This document shows positions 1 to 5,700 of a stretch of DNA of 6,365 nucleotides, piece after piece; positions within the stretch are counted from its first letter, which is position 1, and each line of letters begins with the position of its first letter. Below the pieces are notes generated by a model. That model saw only the letters and a list, made by a program, of their open reading frames with translations, was not told where the DNA came from and did not search any database. Source of the DNA: Bacteroidales bacterium. Its GTDB lineage: Bacteria > Bacteroidota > Bacteroidia > Bacteroidales > UBA932. The stretch lies in the NCBI GenBank assembly GCA_017471085.1, contig JAFUWW010000106.1, positions 1 to 6,365 on the forward strand, in the 5' to 3' direction. Made by a program: the position numbers and the translations under genes.

Positions 1-1177
1 ATTGCAGAATGGCATCGGCCAGGGCCTCCAGGGCGGCCCGGTCGCTTTCTTTCATCCGGCTCCGGATGGTGACGAGGTCCCCGACGACCTCGACGTCCTT
101 CATCCCGCCGAACAGCTCCTTCATCACCTTTCCGGCAGAAGGAGCCCAGGTCCCGTTTTCCAGGAGAGCGACCTTGCGTTTCTGCCAGGATTTCATCTGG
201 AGGGTATGGATGAAGTTGTAGGCGGGGCTGAACAGGCCACCGTCATAGGAAGCGGCGCAAACGACCATCCGCCCATAACGGAAAGCGTCTTCGACCGCCT
301 CGGCCTGGTCGTCGCGGGTCAGGTCGGACAGGGCGACCTTGGGACAGCCCTTCGCGAGAAGGATTTCCTGCAGGCATTCCGCCGCGGCCAGGGTGCCGCC
401 GTGGATGGAAGCGCAGGCGATGAACACGCCTTCTGTCTCAACGCCGTAGGTGCTCCAAGTCTGATACAGGCCGATGTACCCGTCCAGATTCTCCCGGAGA
501 ACGGGGCCGTGAAGCGGTGCGATGACCGCCGGCTTCAGCGGAAGGACCTTCTTGAGCAGCACCTGCACGGGAGCGCCGTACTTGCCGCAGATGTTGAAGT
601 AATACCGGCGGCCTTCACAGGCCCAGTCGCCATCCTCGTCGCCGAAATAGCCGCACGTGGACAGGGCACCGAACTTGCCGAAGGCATCGGCCGAGAACAG
701 GATGCGGTCCATCGCGTCGAAGGAGACCATCACCTCCGGCCAGTGCACCATGGCGGCCATCATGAAAGTGAGGGTATGGGCTCCAAGCGCCAGCGTATCC
801 CCTTCCTTCACCGCCAAGGTGTTGAAGGACACGTCCTCGAAGAACTGGCCCAGGAATACGAGGGCCTTCGCCGATGCGACGATCTTCGCTTCGGGATACC
901 GCTGCGCGAAGGCCAGGATGGTTCCGGAATGGTCCGGTTCCATGTGATGGACCACCAGATAATCCGGCTTCCGGCCCGCGAGGGCCTCTTCCAGGTTCTT
1001 CAGCCATTCTTCCCCTTTCCGGGCATCCACCGAATCCATGACGGCCACTTTCCCGTCCAGGATCAGATAAGAATTGTACGACATGCCTTCAGGGACGGCA
1101 TACTGGCTCTCGAAGAGGTCCAGTTCCATGTCGTCCACGCCGATGTATTGGATATCCTTGGTGATGTACTTGATCAT
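1..1177 (-). CDS. fprA: FprA-type flavodiiron protein, 3' end cut by window edge
   Basis: A-type flavoprotein: a metallo-beta-lactamase-fold diiron domain followed by a flavodoxin domain. The family reduces O2 to water (some members reduce NO) in the cytoplasm of anaerobes, taking electrons from rubredoxin or a flavin reductase. 392 residues are visible. All seven diiron ligands of the family can be seen: the HMEPDH motif (H78, E80, D82, H83), H145 (MVHWPE), D164 (FSADAFG) and H223 (PLHGP). The flavodoxin part starts near residue 250, with the FMN phosphate loop ASIHGGT (256-262) and a second flavin loop near AASYDGGLFSP (308-318). Family members are about 395-400 residues, so only a few are missing beyond base 1. 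The start is the ATG at 1175-1177, giving MIKYITKDIQYIGVDD, typical of FprA N-termini. It is divergent from a flavin reductase, a plausible electron donor. I infer O2 rather than NO as substrate from the family, not from residues. Confidence 0.95.
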   Translation of the reverse strand, partial: MIKYITKDIQYIGVDDMELDLFESQYAVPEGMSYNSYLILDGKVAVMDSVDARKGEEWLKNLEEALAGRKPDYLVVHHMEPDHSGTILAFAQRYPEAKIVASAKALVFLGQFFEDVSFNTLAVKEGDTLALGAHTLTFMMAAMVHWPEVMVSFDAMDRILFSADAFGKFGALSTCGYFGDEDGDWACEGRRYYFNICGKYGAPVQVLLKKVLPLKPAVIAPLHGPVLRENLDGYIGLYQTWSTYGVETEGVFIACASIHGGTLAAAECLQEILLAKGCPKVALSDLTRDDQAEAVEDAFRYGRMVVCAASYDGGLFSPAYNFIHTLQMKSWQKRKVALLENGTWAPSAGKVMKELFGGMKDVEVVGDLVTIRSRMKESDRAALEALADAILQ

Positions 1178-1196
1178 AGTTCCGTATTCTCTTTGT

Positions 1197-1217
1197 CTTA
1201 TATTTTACAAATATAAG
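1197..1217 (-). promoter_or_regulatory. fprA promoter -7 box inside a perfect palindrome (candidate operator)
   Basis: CTTATATTT (1197-1205) and AAATATAAG (1209-1217) form a perfect 9+9 bp inverted repeat with a 3-bp centre. Read on the minus strand, TATATTTG (1215-1208) matches the Bacteroidota -7 consensus TAnnTTTG and ends 30 bp before the fprA ATG. I see no clear -33 TTTG partner. The palindrome sits on the promoter, where a dimeric repressor would block transcription. The AT-rich symmetry resembles operators of the Fur/PerR family in general style, but I cannot name the regulator. Confidence 0.55.
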
Positions 1218-1287
1218 CCTTTTTTCCGTTTGGTGGATACCTCTGCGTCCAGTTTCCGTCCTCCCGTCGTCATGAGGCCGATTTTAC

Positions 1288-1313
1288 TTTCCGGAAAAGA
1301 ATTCCTATATTTG
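1288..1313 (+). promoter_or_regulatory. Candidate promoter of the flavin reductase gene, with adjacent palindrome
   Basis: TATATTTG at 1306-1313 matches the -7 consensus TAnnTTTG on the plus strand and lies 29 bp before the ATG at 1343. A -33 element is not clear; the TTTT at 1282-1285 is at a roughly suitable distance. Immediately upstream, TTTCCGGAAA (1288-1297) is a perfect 10-bp palindrome between the expected -33 and -7 positions, a typical place for an operator. The -7 octamer is identical to the one before fprA on the other strand, so both genes may be read by the same sigma factor. Confidence 0.45.
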
Positions 1314-1342
1314 GTTTTTCGACAAACATAAACATACATGAC

Positions 1343-1933
1343 ATGAGCACCCATGATTCCCTGAAAGAAGTCTCCGGCCGCAAGAATTTCGGTCCGAGCC
1401 ATGCCCTGATGACCACTCCCCAGCCTTGTGTGATGATCGCCACCTGGAACAAGGAGCACACCCCGGACGTGATGATGGCCGCATGGGCAGGACAGTACGA
1501 TTACAACCAGATCGTCGTGAGCCTGTCCAGGCACAAGACGACGGAGAACCTCGAACTTACCGGCGCCTTCACGGTCAGTTTCGCCGATGTCCGAACCGTC
1601 GCCGAGTCCGATTATTTCGGTCTGGTGAGCGGGAACAAGGTTCCGGACAAGGTGGCCAAGGTCGGTTTCACGGTGATTCCCAGCCCGAATGTGGATGCCC
1701 CCATCATCCCCGAGTATCCCCTCACCCTGGAGTGCAAGGTCGTCAGCTGGAATGACGGCATCCTTGTCGGTGAAGTCGTGAACATGAGCGCCGATGACAG
1801 CATCCTGACAGACGGAAAGGTGGACCTCGGAAAACTGCAGCCGATCGTCTTCGACGCTGCGGGGAACACATACCGGGCCCTCGGAGAAGTAGTCGGCCAG
1901 GCCTGGGGGTCCGGAAAGAAATTCATCGAGTAA
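1343..1933 (+). CDS. Flavin reductase family protein (flavoredoxin-like, FMN-binding split barrel)
   Basis: 196-residue protein of the flavin reductase-like family, which binds FMN in a split beta-barrel and passes electrons between NAD(P)H or other carriers and flavins. Motifs seen in order: TTPQPCVMIATWN (24-36) forming the first barrel strands, SLSRHKTTENL (60-70) at the usual FMN-phosphate position, and YFGLVSGNKVPDKVAK (91-106), typical of flavoredoxin-like members. The C-terminal YRALGEVVGQAWGSGKK is also typical. Length matches flavoredoxins (about 190 aa). The start is ATG 1343; another ATG at 1338 is in a different frame and stops after two codons. No Shine-Dalgarno sequence is evident, as usual in Bacteroidota. 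The divergent flavodiiron gene suggests this protein may be its reductase or redox partner; that is inference. Confidence 0.9.
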   Translation: MSTHDSLKEVSGRKNFGPSHALMTTPQPCVMIATWNKEHTPDVMMAAWAGQYDYNQIVVSLSRHKTTENLELTGAFTVSFADVRTVAESDYFGLVSGNKVPDKVAKVGFTVIPSPNVDAPIIPEYPLTLECKVVSWNDGILVGEVVNMSADDSILTDGKVDLGKLQPIVFDAAGNTYRALGEVVGQAWGSGKKFIE

Positions 1934-1993
1934 CCCAGCATCCTTCTCTTCGAGCCCTTTCTACTTTTTATTGACAATGCCAGAGAATGCCGT

Positions 1994-3157
1994 ATGCAGA
2001 ATTTTGATTACATGACCCCCACCCGCCTGATATTCGGTGAGAATGCGATTGCGAAACTCCATGACGTCATGGCCGCGCTTGGAAAACGGGTGCTCCTCAC
2101 TTACGGAGGAGGCAGCATCAAGAAGATCGGCCTTTATGACCGGGTGAAAGAACTGCTGCAAGACTTTGAGATCACGGAACTTCCCGGGATTCAGCCCAAT
2201 CCCAAATACGACCCCAGCGTACTGGAAGGGGTACGTCTCTGCAAGGAAAACCAGATCGACGTCATCCTGTCCGTCGGCGGAGGGAGCGTCCTGGACTGCT
2301 CGAAGGCCATCGCCGCCGGTGCCAAGTATGACGGCGATCCCTGGGACCTCATCACCTACAAGGTGAAGGCCCAGGCCGCACTGCCCATCGTGGATATCCT
2401 GACGCTGGCCGCGACGGGAAGCGAATATGATTCCGGCGGAGTGATTTCCAGGACCGACACCAACGACAAGATCGGCTATATGGATCCGCTTCTGTATCCG
2501 GTGGTATCTTTCCTCGATCCCCGTTACACCTTCTCGGTCTCGAAGAAGCAGACGGCGGCCGGCTGTGCCGATGCCATGAACCACATTATGGAGCAGTACT
2601 TCTGCGAAGACGCGACCCTTCTGAACGACGGTTTCTGCGAAGCCGGGCTCAAGAGCCTGATGGTGAACACCCGGAAGTGCCTGGAGAATCCGGAGGACTA
2701 TACCGCCCGTGCCGAGATGATGTTTGCCTGCACCCTCGGTTGCAACGGCATCTATGCGCTGGGAAACAGCGAGAGCGGATGGCCCTGCCATGGCATCGAG
2801 CATGCCTTGAGCGCCTACTATGACATTACCCACGGAGAAGGCCTGGCCATCATCACTCCCCGCTGGATGCGCCATATCCTGAGCGAGCGGACGCTCGGGC
2901 GCTTCGTCAAATACGGGGTCAATGTATTCGGAATCGACGCTGCGCTTCCCCGGCAGGAGATCGCGGAAAAAGCCATCGACGCCACCTATGCATTCTTCGA
3001 GAGCATCGGCATCCCGATGCACCTCCGCGATGTAGGGATCGGCGAGGAGCGCCTGGACGAGATGGCCCGCCACATTGCCGTCAATGAGGGGCTGGAGAAC
3101 GCCTATGTTCCTCTGACCGAAAAGGACATCAAGGAAATCCTTGTCGCATCCCTGTAA
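1994..3157 (+). CDS. Iron-containing alcohol dehydrogenase, YqhD/BdhA class
   Basis: Group III metal-dependent alcohol dehydrogenase, 387 residues, the same length as E. coli YqhD. This class reduces aldehydes (butyraldehyde, short-chain and lipid-derived aldehydes, methylglyoxal-type compounds) to alcohols in the cytoplasm, usually with NADPH. The N-terminal Rossmann-like half carries TYGGGSIKK (36-44) and the nucleotide-binding GGGSVLD (95-101). The four metal ligands fall at family positions: D193 and H197 (ADAMNH), H266 (CHGIEH) and H280 (DITHGEG), each one residue before the YqhD ligands as I recall them (D194, H198, H267, H281). The ATG at 1994 gives MQNFDYMTPTRLIFG, the standard family N-terminus. 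It follows the flavin reductase by 60 bp. TACTTTTT at 1962-1969 is one mismatch from a -7 box, so it may have its own weak promoter. Physiological substrate unknown. Confidence 0.95.
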   Translation: MQNFDYMTPTRLIFGENAIAKLHDVMAALGKRVLLTYGGGSIKKIGLYDRVKELLQDFEITELPGIQPNPKYDPSVLEGVRLCKENQIDVILSVGGGSVLDCSKAIAAGAKYDGDPWDLITYKVKAQAALPIVDILTLAATGSEYDSGGVISRTDTNDKIGYMDPLLYPVVSFLDPRYTFSVSKKQTAAGCADAMNHIMEQYFCEDATLLNDGFCEAGLKSLMVNTRKCLENPEDYTARAEMMFACTLGCNGIYALGNSESGWPCHGIEHALSAYYDITHGEGLAIITPRWMRHILSERTLGRFVKYGVNVFGIDAALPRQEIAEKAIDATYAFFESIGIPMHLRDVGIGEERLDEMARHIAVNEGLENAYVPLTEKDIKEILVASL

Positions 3158-3175
3158 AGCCATATCCCGTGAAAG

Positions 3176-3478
3176 ATGAACAAGGTGAAGATCACGGCCG
3201 TCCGGAAGACGGAGTACCCGGACCTGGTGGCCCAGTATGAGAATCCGATCCTCCATACCTGCGATGTCCTTCTCGGACAGAGCTGGATTTCCTTGGACGG
3301 GAAGCGTCCCTCCGGCATGTGCGAATCGGCCTGGGGTTCGATGCGGGAGTTCGTGGAAGCCCTCGCCCGGGGAGAAGGCAACTTTTTCGACGGCTGGATG
3401 AAGAACCCCATGAGTGCGATGATCTCCTGCAACGACGGCTTCCGGCCGGTGAGCTTTTACTTAGAAGCAATTGACTGA
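3176..3478 (+). CDS. TIGR04076 family protein, function unknown
   Basis: 100-residue protein matching my recollection of the TIGR04076 family: an N-terminal KVKITAVRKTEYPDL, a middle segment with a conserved Cys and W (C49, W53 in MCESAWGSM), and a C-terminal CNDGFRPVSFYLEA starting at C85. Three cysteines (C29, C49, C85) could bind metal or take part in redox chemistry, but the family has no established function that I know of. It begins 18 bp after the dehydrogenase stop, in the same direction, so it is probably co-transcribed with it. Members of this family often sit beside redox or fermentation genes in anaerobes. No signal peptide or membrane segment is visible. Confidence 0.85.
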   Translation: MNKVKITAVRKTEYPDLVAQYENPILHTCDVLLGQSWISLDGKRPSGMCESAWGSMREFVEALARGEGNFFDGWMKNPMSAMISCNDGFRPVSFYLEAID

Positions 3479-3494
3479 AAATGAATCGATTGCT
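3466..3494. terminator. Weak hairpin at the end of the redox gene cluster, possible terminator
   Basis: AGCAATTGA (3466-3474) can pair with TCGATTGCT (3486-3494): nine pairs including one G-U wobble, with an 11-nt loop. It spans the stop codon of the small TIGR04076-type gene and lies in the 55-bp gap between two convergent genes. It is followed only by ATTTC, not a proper T-run, so intrinsic termination is uncertain. A second small inverted repeat, ACAGTT/AACTGT (3502-3507, 3523-3528), lies just downstream, towards the end of gene A. Confidence 0.25.
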
Positions 3495-3533
3495 ATTTCA
3501 CACAGTTCACACCCCAGGAGGAAACTGTTGCCT

Positions 3534-4124
3534 TTACTCCCAATGGACCTGAAGCGGTGAGAGCGGAATGCGTCTGGGATGACCATTGCAGCCCCGAATC
3601 TTGTAATTCGCATCCTGCGGAGGCGGAAAGACCCGCCCGAGCGTCGCATTCAATACGGACAGATTCTCACTGAACGAATTGTCCTGTACATCCATGAGTC
3701 TCCGCACCCTGCGGCACCGGTCCTCCGGGGAGACATGAGGGGCGACCCGCTGGTATATATCCTCCAGTTCCTCCTGAAACCGGGCGCGGTCCTTCAGGAG
3801 AATCCCTTCCGGATGCTTCAGAAACAGGATGAACAGCGCCTGAACGAGGGGCCGAAACGGAATCACCCTCCCCTCAAAGCTGGTTGTATGAATCCGATAA
3901 TGCCTGTCAATGTAAAGATCCGTGGCGCCAGGGGCAGAAAGGTCAACCTCCATCTCAGCGAGCCGCCGCCGGGCCATCTCCACCAAGGCAAGCAGCTCCG
4001 CTGCCTCCATTCCCTCCAGCATTCCGACATAATCCAGGGCAGCAGGCTCTCTCAGGAGACCTTTCTCTCCTGAGAGGAGCAGTTTCCACATGAGCTGAGC
4101 CTCTATGCCCGCAATCTGATTCAT
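3534..4124 (-). CDS. Gene A: uncharacterised Bacteroidota protein with a winged-helix-like LFLKHPEGI domain
   Basis: 196-residue protein not assignable to a named function. Residues 1-60 are mostly helical and rich in Leu, Glu and Ala. Residues 68-88 look like beta strands (LYIDRHYRIHTTSFEGRVIPF spans this part). Residues 89-196 form a domain I recall from many uncharacterised Bacteroidota proteins: a helix ending LFLKHPEGI (100-108), a second helix (RFQEELEDIYQRV), a third (NSFSENLSVLNATLGR, 149-164), then a hairpin-like NYKIRGCNGHPRRIPL (173-188). This order resembles the PhoB/OmpR DNA-binding winged helix, with no receiver domain; that resemblance is my inference. Gene B, divergent from it, carries a related domain. 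The start at 4124 lies 7 bp from a -7-like box, so the message may be leaderless; M12 is an alternative start. It converges on the redox cluster. Likely a DNA-binding regulator, unproven. Confidence 0.75.
   Translation of the reverse strand: MNQIAGIEAQLMWKLLLSGEKGLLREPAALDYVGMLEGMEAAELLALVEMARRRLAEMEVDLSAPGATDLYIDRHYRIHTTSFEGRVIPFRPLVQALFILFLKHPEGILLKDRARFQEELEDIYQRVAPHVSPEDRCRRVRRLMDVQDNSFSENLSVLNATLGRVFPPPQDANYKIRGCNGHPRRIPLSPLQVHWE
4049..4076. repeat. Perfect 11-bp inverted repeat within the start of gene A
   Basis: CTCTCAGGAGA (4049-4059) and TCTCCTGAGAG (4066-4076) are exact reverse complements separated by 6 nt. They cover codons 17-26 of gene A (LLSGEKGLLREP region). In the gene A message this would form a stable GC-containing hairpin about 50 nt from the start codon. 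There is no following T-run, so it is not an intrinsic terminator. It could slow translation, protect the 5' end, or be chance within leucine/arginine/glutamate codons. Confidence 0.6.
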
Positions 4125-4131
4125 CCTCGCA

Positions 4132-4139
4132 CAAATTTA
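4132..4139 (-). promoter_or_regulatory. -7-like box immediately upstream of gene A
   Basis: On the minus strand TAAATTTG (4139-4132) matches TAnnTTTG exactly and ends 7 bp before the ATG at 4124-4122. Transcription from this box would start at or within a few bases of the start codon, giving a leaderless or very short-leader message. No clear -33 TTTG is present at the usual spacing, so the promoter call is moderate. Confidence 0.4.
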
Positions 4140-4187
4140 GTTGTTCTTAGGCAAAACCGGGTAACGCTCGGTTGTAAAACTTTCGAC

Positions 4188-4209
4188 ATTTCCAAACAAT
4201 TGCAAGCTT
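4188..4209 (+). repeat. Left copy of an imperfect 22-bp direct repeat flanking gene B
   Basis: The segment beginning ATTTCCAA and ending ATTGCAAGCTT is matched by 4751-4772 at 19 of 22 positions; the mismatches are at repeat positions 9, 11 and 20. The two copies are 563 bp apart and bracket gene B. The left copy lies in the divergent A/B control region and overlaps the 18-bp palindrome. Possible explanations are a duplicated binding site for one of the two regulator-like proteins, or the scar of a small inserted cassette. Confidence 0.5.
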
Positions 4210-4215
4210 GTAATT
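4198..4215. promoter_or_regulatory. Near-perfect 18-bp palindrome in the A/B divergent region, candidate operator
   Basis: AATTGCAAGCTTGTAATT is self-complementary in 8 of 9 base pairs (only G4202/T4211 mismatch). It lies between the two divergent regulator-like genes, 74 bp from the gene A start and 66 bp before the gene B ATG. A related TTGTAAAA lies at 4172-4179. It is a likely binding site for a dimeric regulator, perhaps A or B itself. For gene B, GAAATTTG at 4241-4248 is one base from a -7 box and would be downstream of the palindrome. Confidence 0.45.
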
Positions 4216-4280
4216 CCTTTTTTCTCCGGGGGAGGCTTCCGAAATTTGCAGCTGAAGACAAGGAATCTTTGCATCAGACA

Positions 4281-4697
4281 ATGGGCCGAACACTTCATAA
4301 AAACATTGTTCAAGGCAGTGGAAAGGGCTTCTTCCTGCTGCAGGAAGAATGTGACAAGCGCTCCGGTGACGCACCTGCCCAGATCTACCTCAACCCTATC
4401 GAGCGAACCCTCTACCGCCTGTTCCTGTCGCATCCTGAGGGTATCCCGGCCGATTACCTCCCCGTCCACTGGAAAGAGCTCTGTGCCCTCTATGCACAGG
4501 AGTCCCTCTACGATGAACCTTCTCTTCGCGAGGACAAAATGGAATCTCTTTGCGCAGAATCCAAAACCGTATTCTATGCCACCGTCTCCCGCATCAAGCG
4601 CAAATTCACCGAAGCCCTTGGGGTACGCCGCGCCCGTGCCTACATTATACAGCGGAGCAAGAGCGGTGCCTACTACACCAAAGCCCGGTGCGGATAG
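4281..4697 (+). CDS. Gene B: small uncharacterised Bacteroidota protein with LFLSHPEGI domain
   Basis: 138 residues from the ATG at 4281; an in-frame TTG at 4200 would add 27 residues but lies inside the palindrome and left repeat, so I prefer the ATG. Residues 1-36 (MGRTLHKNIVQGSGKGFFLL onward) form a short N-terminal part. Residues 37-135 form a domain related to that in gene A: IERTLYRLFLSHPEGI (40-55), a helix near HWKELCALYAQES, a basic helix KTVFYATVSRIKRKF (95-109), then RARAYIIQRSKSGAYYTKA (117-135). The positively charged third helix followed by a possible wing suggests DNA binding in the PhoB/OmpR style. No receiver domain is present. The gene is divergent from gene A and convergent with the TOPRIM gene. 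A 223-codon open frame lies antisense to it; I regard that as a shadow because the plus-strand protein carries the recognisable domain. Function unknown. Confidence 0.7.
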   Translation: MGRTLHKNIVQGSGKGFFLLQEECDKRSGDAPAQIYLNPIERTLYRLFLSHPEGIPADYLPVHWKELCALYAQESLYDEPSLREDKMESLCAESKTVFYATVSRIKRKFTEALGVRRARAYIIQRSKSGAYYTKARCG

Positions 4698-4750
4698 GAC
4701 GGGCAGGTAGGGTTCCATTCCAAGGCAATTCCTTATAATAAATCTCCCTG

Positions 4751-4772
4751 ATTTCCAACCCATTGCAAGGTT
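4751..4772 (+). repeat. Right copy of the 22-bp direct repeat flanking gene B
   Basis: 19 of 22 positions match 4188-4209 (shared ATTTCCAA, then ATTGCAAG). It lies in the 124-bp gap between the convergent ends of gene B and the TOPRIM gene. It is followed by TTTACAAC (4771-4778), the reverse complement of GTTGTAAA found at 4171-4178 beside the left copy, so the elements recur on both sides in altered arrangement. Apart from these, the gap 4698-4821 holds no gene or convincing terminator. Confidence 0.5.
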
Positions 4773-4821
4773 TACAACGATAGAATCAGTAATATCCTTT
4801 TCGGCCATATCGGGCTCTAAC

Positions 4822-5700
4822 TTAATATGCCTGTTCTATATACCCCTCCTGATCATACCCTTTCTGGTAACGGTGAATGAGCGAGACCAGCGGGAGCAGG
4901 CGGGTATCAGGGACTTCCATTTTCCCGAAGCGCCCAAATTGCTTCTGATAGCGTTCTGTGCTGCCCATGGACAAGCGCTTCTCAATATCTTCCGGGATAA
5001 AGAAGTTCGAACGTGCTGCACCCAGATAGCGGTAGAACTCGGTCAAATAGATGTGGATGCCTGCCAGATCAAAGTCTCCGAAATGAACATACTCGTTTGG
5101 GATTTCCTGAAGCCAGGTTACCAGGTCCCGCGACTGCGGATAACGGGACACCAGCAGCAGGGGTGATACACCGTTCCCTCCAAATTGGTCCTGGATTTGC
5201 TCCCACATAGCCACCTCTCGCTCCGGGAAGCGAAAATTCTCCATATTCTCCACACCCACGACAATGGCATTGGAAGGAATTCGAAACCGAAGGAAGTCAC
5301 TGATATAGAGAAAGCTTCCCGGGCAAGGGCACAGCAGAATCTTCCGCTCTCCCAGCCGTACACTCAACGGGCCCGTCACATTCACCGGAAAACCCGGACA
5401 GGAGCGCACCGTCACCGCCTTGGAATCCCCCAGCAGTTGTACCTGGGACGCCCGTGAATCTGCCCCCGAAAGAACCGCCACCGTCTCTTCCAGTTTATCC
5501 GGCTGCAGACCTTTACTTCTTAAATACACATCAAAAGCAGCCCTGGAAATCACCCGCAAGGACTTCCGGCTCCCCCTCACTATACTGGCAACACCCCCTT
5601 CCAGAAGCATCTCCTCGGTCCAATCCGAAGGGAAACGGCTGAAAGGGACTGTTTCTCCCTGCCGCAATGCAGCAAATGCCTGAATCAGAGCTGGTCTCAT
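4822..5700 (-). CDS. JetD/MksG-like TOPRIM-domain protein (Wadjet-type nuclease candidate)
   Basis: 292-residue protein. Residues 1-70 look like a winged-helix-type N-terminus (RQGETVPFSRFPSDW, then MLLEGGVASIV). The C-terminal half from about 140 has the hallmarks of a TOPRIM fold as in DUF2220/JetD: the acidic residue in IVVGVENMENF (E151), the DxD in VHFGDFDLAG (D209, D211), and a terminal QEGYIEQ (E285, E289) that recalls the closing EQ motif of JetD proteins. JetD is the topoisomerase VI-like subunit that cuts plasmid DNA once the SMC complex has acted. This protein is shorter than the JetD proteins I know (roughly 380-400 aa). Its ATG overlaps the stop of the SMC-like gene as ATGA (5697-5700), indicating translational coupling. 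Gene order, SMC then TOPRIM last, fits jetC-jetD. Assignment to the superfamily is fairly firm; anti-plasmid activity is inferred. Confidence 0.75.
   Translation of the reverse strand: MRPALIQAFAALRQGETVPFSRFPSDWTEEMLLEGGVASIVRGSRKSLRVISRAAFDVYLRSKGLQPDKLEETVAVLSGADSRASQVQLLGDSKAVTVRSCPGFPVNVTGPLSVRLGERKILLCPCPGSFLYISDFLRFRIPSNAIVVGVENMENFRFPEREVAMWEQIQDQFGGNGVSPLLLVSRYPQSRDLVTWLQEIPNEYVHFGDFDLAGIHIYLTEFYRYLGAARSNFFIPEDIEKRLSMGSTERYQKQFGRFGKMEVPDTRLLPLVSLIHRYQKGYDQEGYIEQAY

Noticed and set aside
2..1216. Long plus-strand open frame (404 codons) opposite fprA
   Set aside because: Antisense shadow: the minus strand encodes a flavodiiron protein with all ligands conserved, and GC-rich codons keep the opposite strand open.
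1961..3256. 431-codon minus-strand open frame opposite the alcohol dehydrogenase
   Set aside because: No recognisable motifs; it lies fully antisense to a clear YqhD-class enzyme and overlaps the start of the following small gene.
3579..4073. 164-codon plus-strand open frame opposite gene A
   Set aside because: Low-complexity composition rich in Pro, Arg and Gln, typical of an antisense frame; the minus-strand protein has a family domain and an upstream -7 box.
4748..4789. CTGATT/AATCAG inverted repeat in the gap before the TOPRIM gene end, as a terminator
   Set aside because: Only a 6-bp stem with a 30-nt loop and no T-run; expected by chance.
4137..4808. 223-codon minus-strand open frame opposite gene B
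   Set aside because: Would place a gene between A and the TOPRIM gene on the same strand, but the protein has no recognisable domain while the plus strand carries the LFLSHPEGI domain. Less certain than the other shadows.
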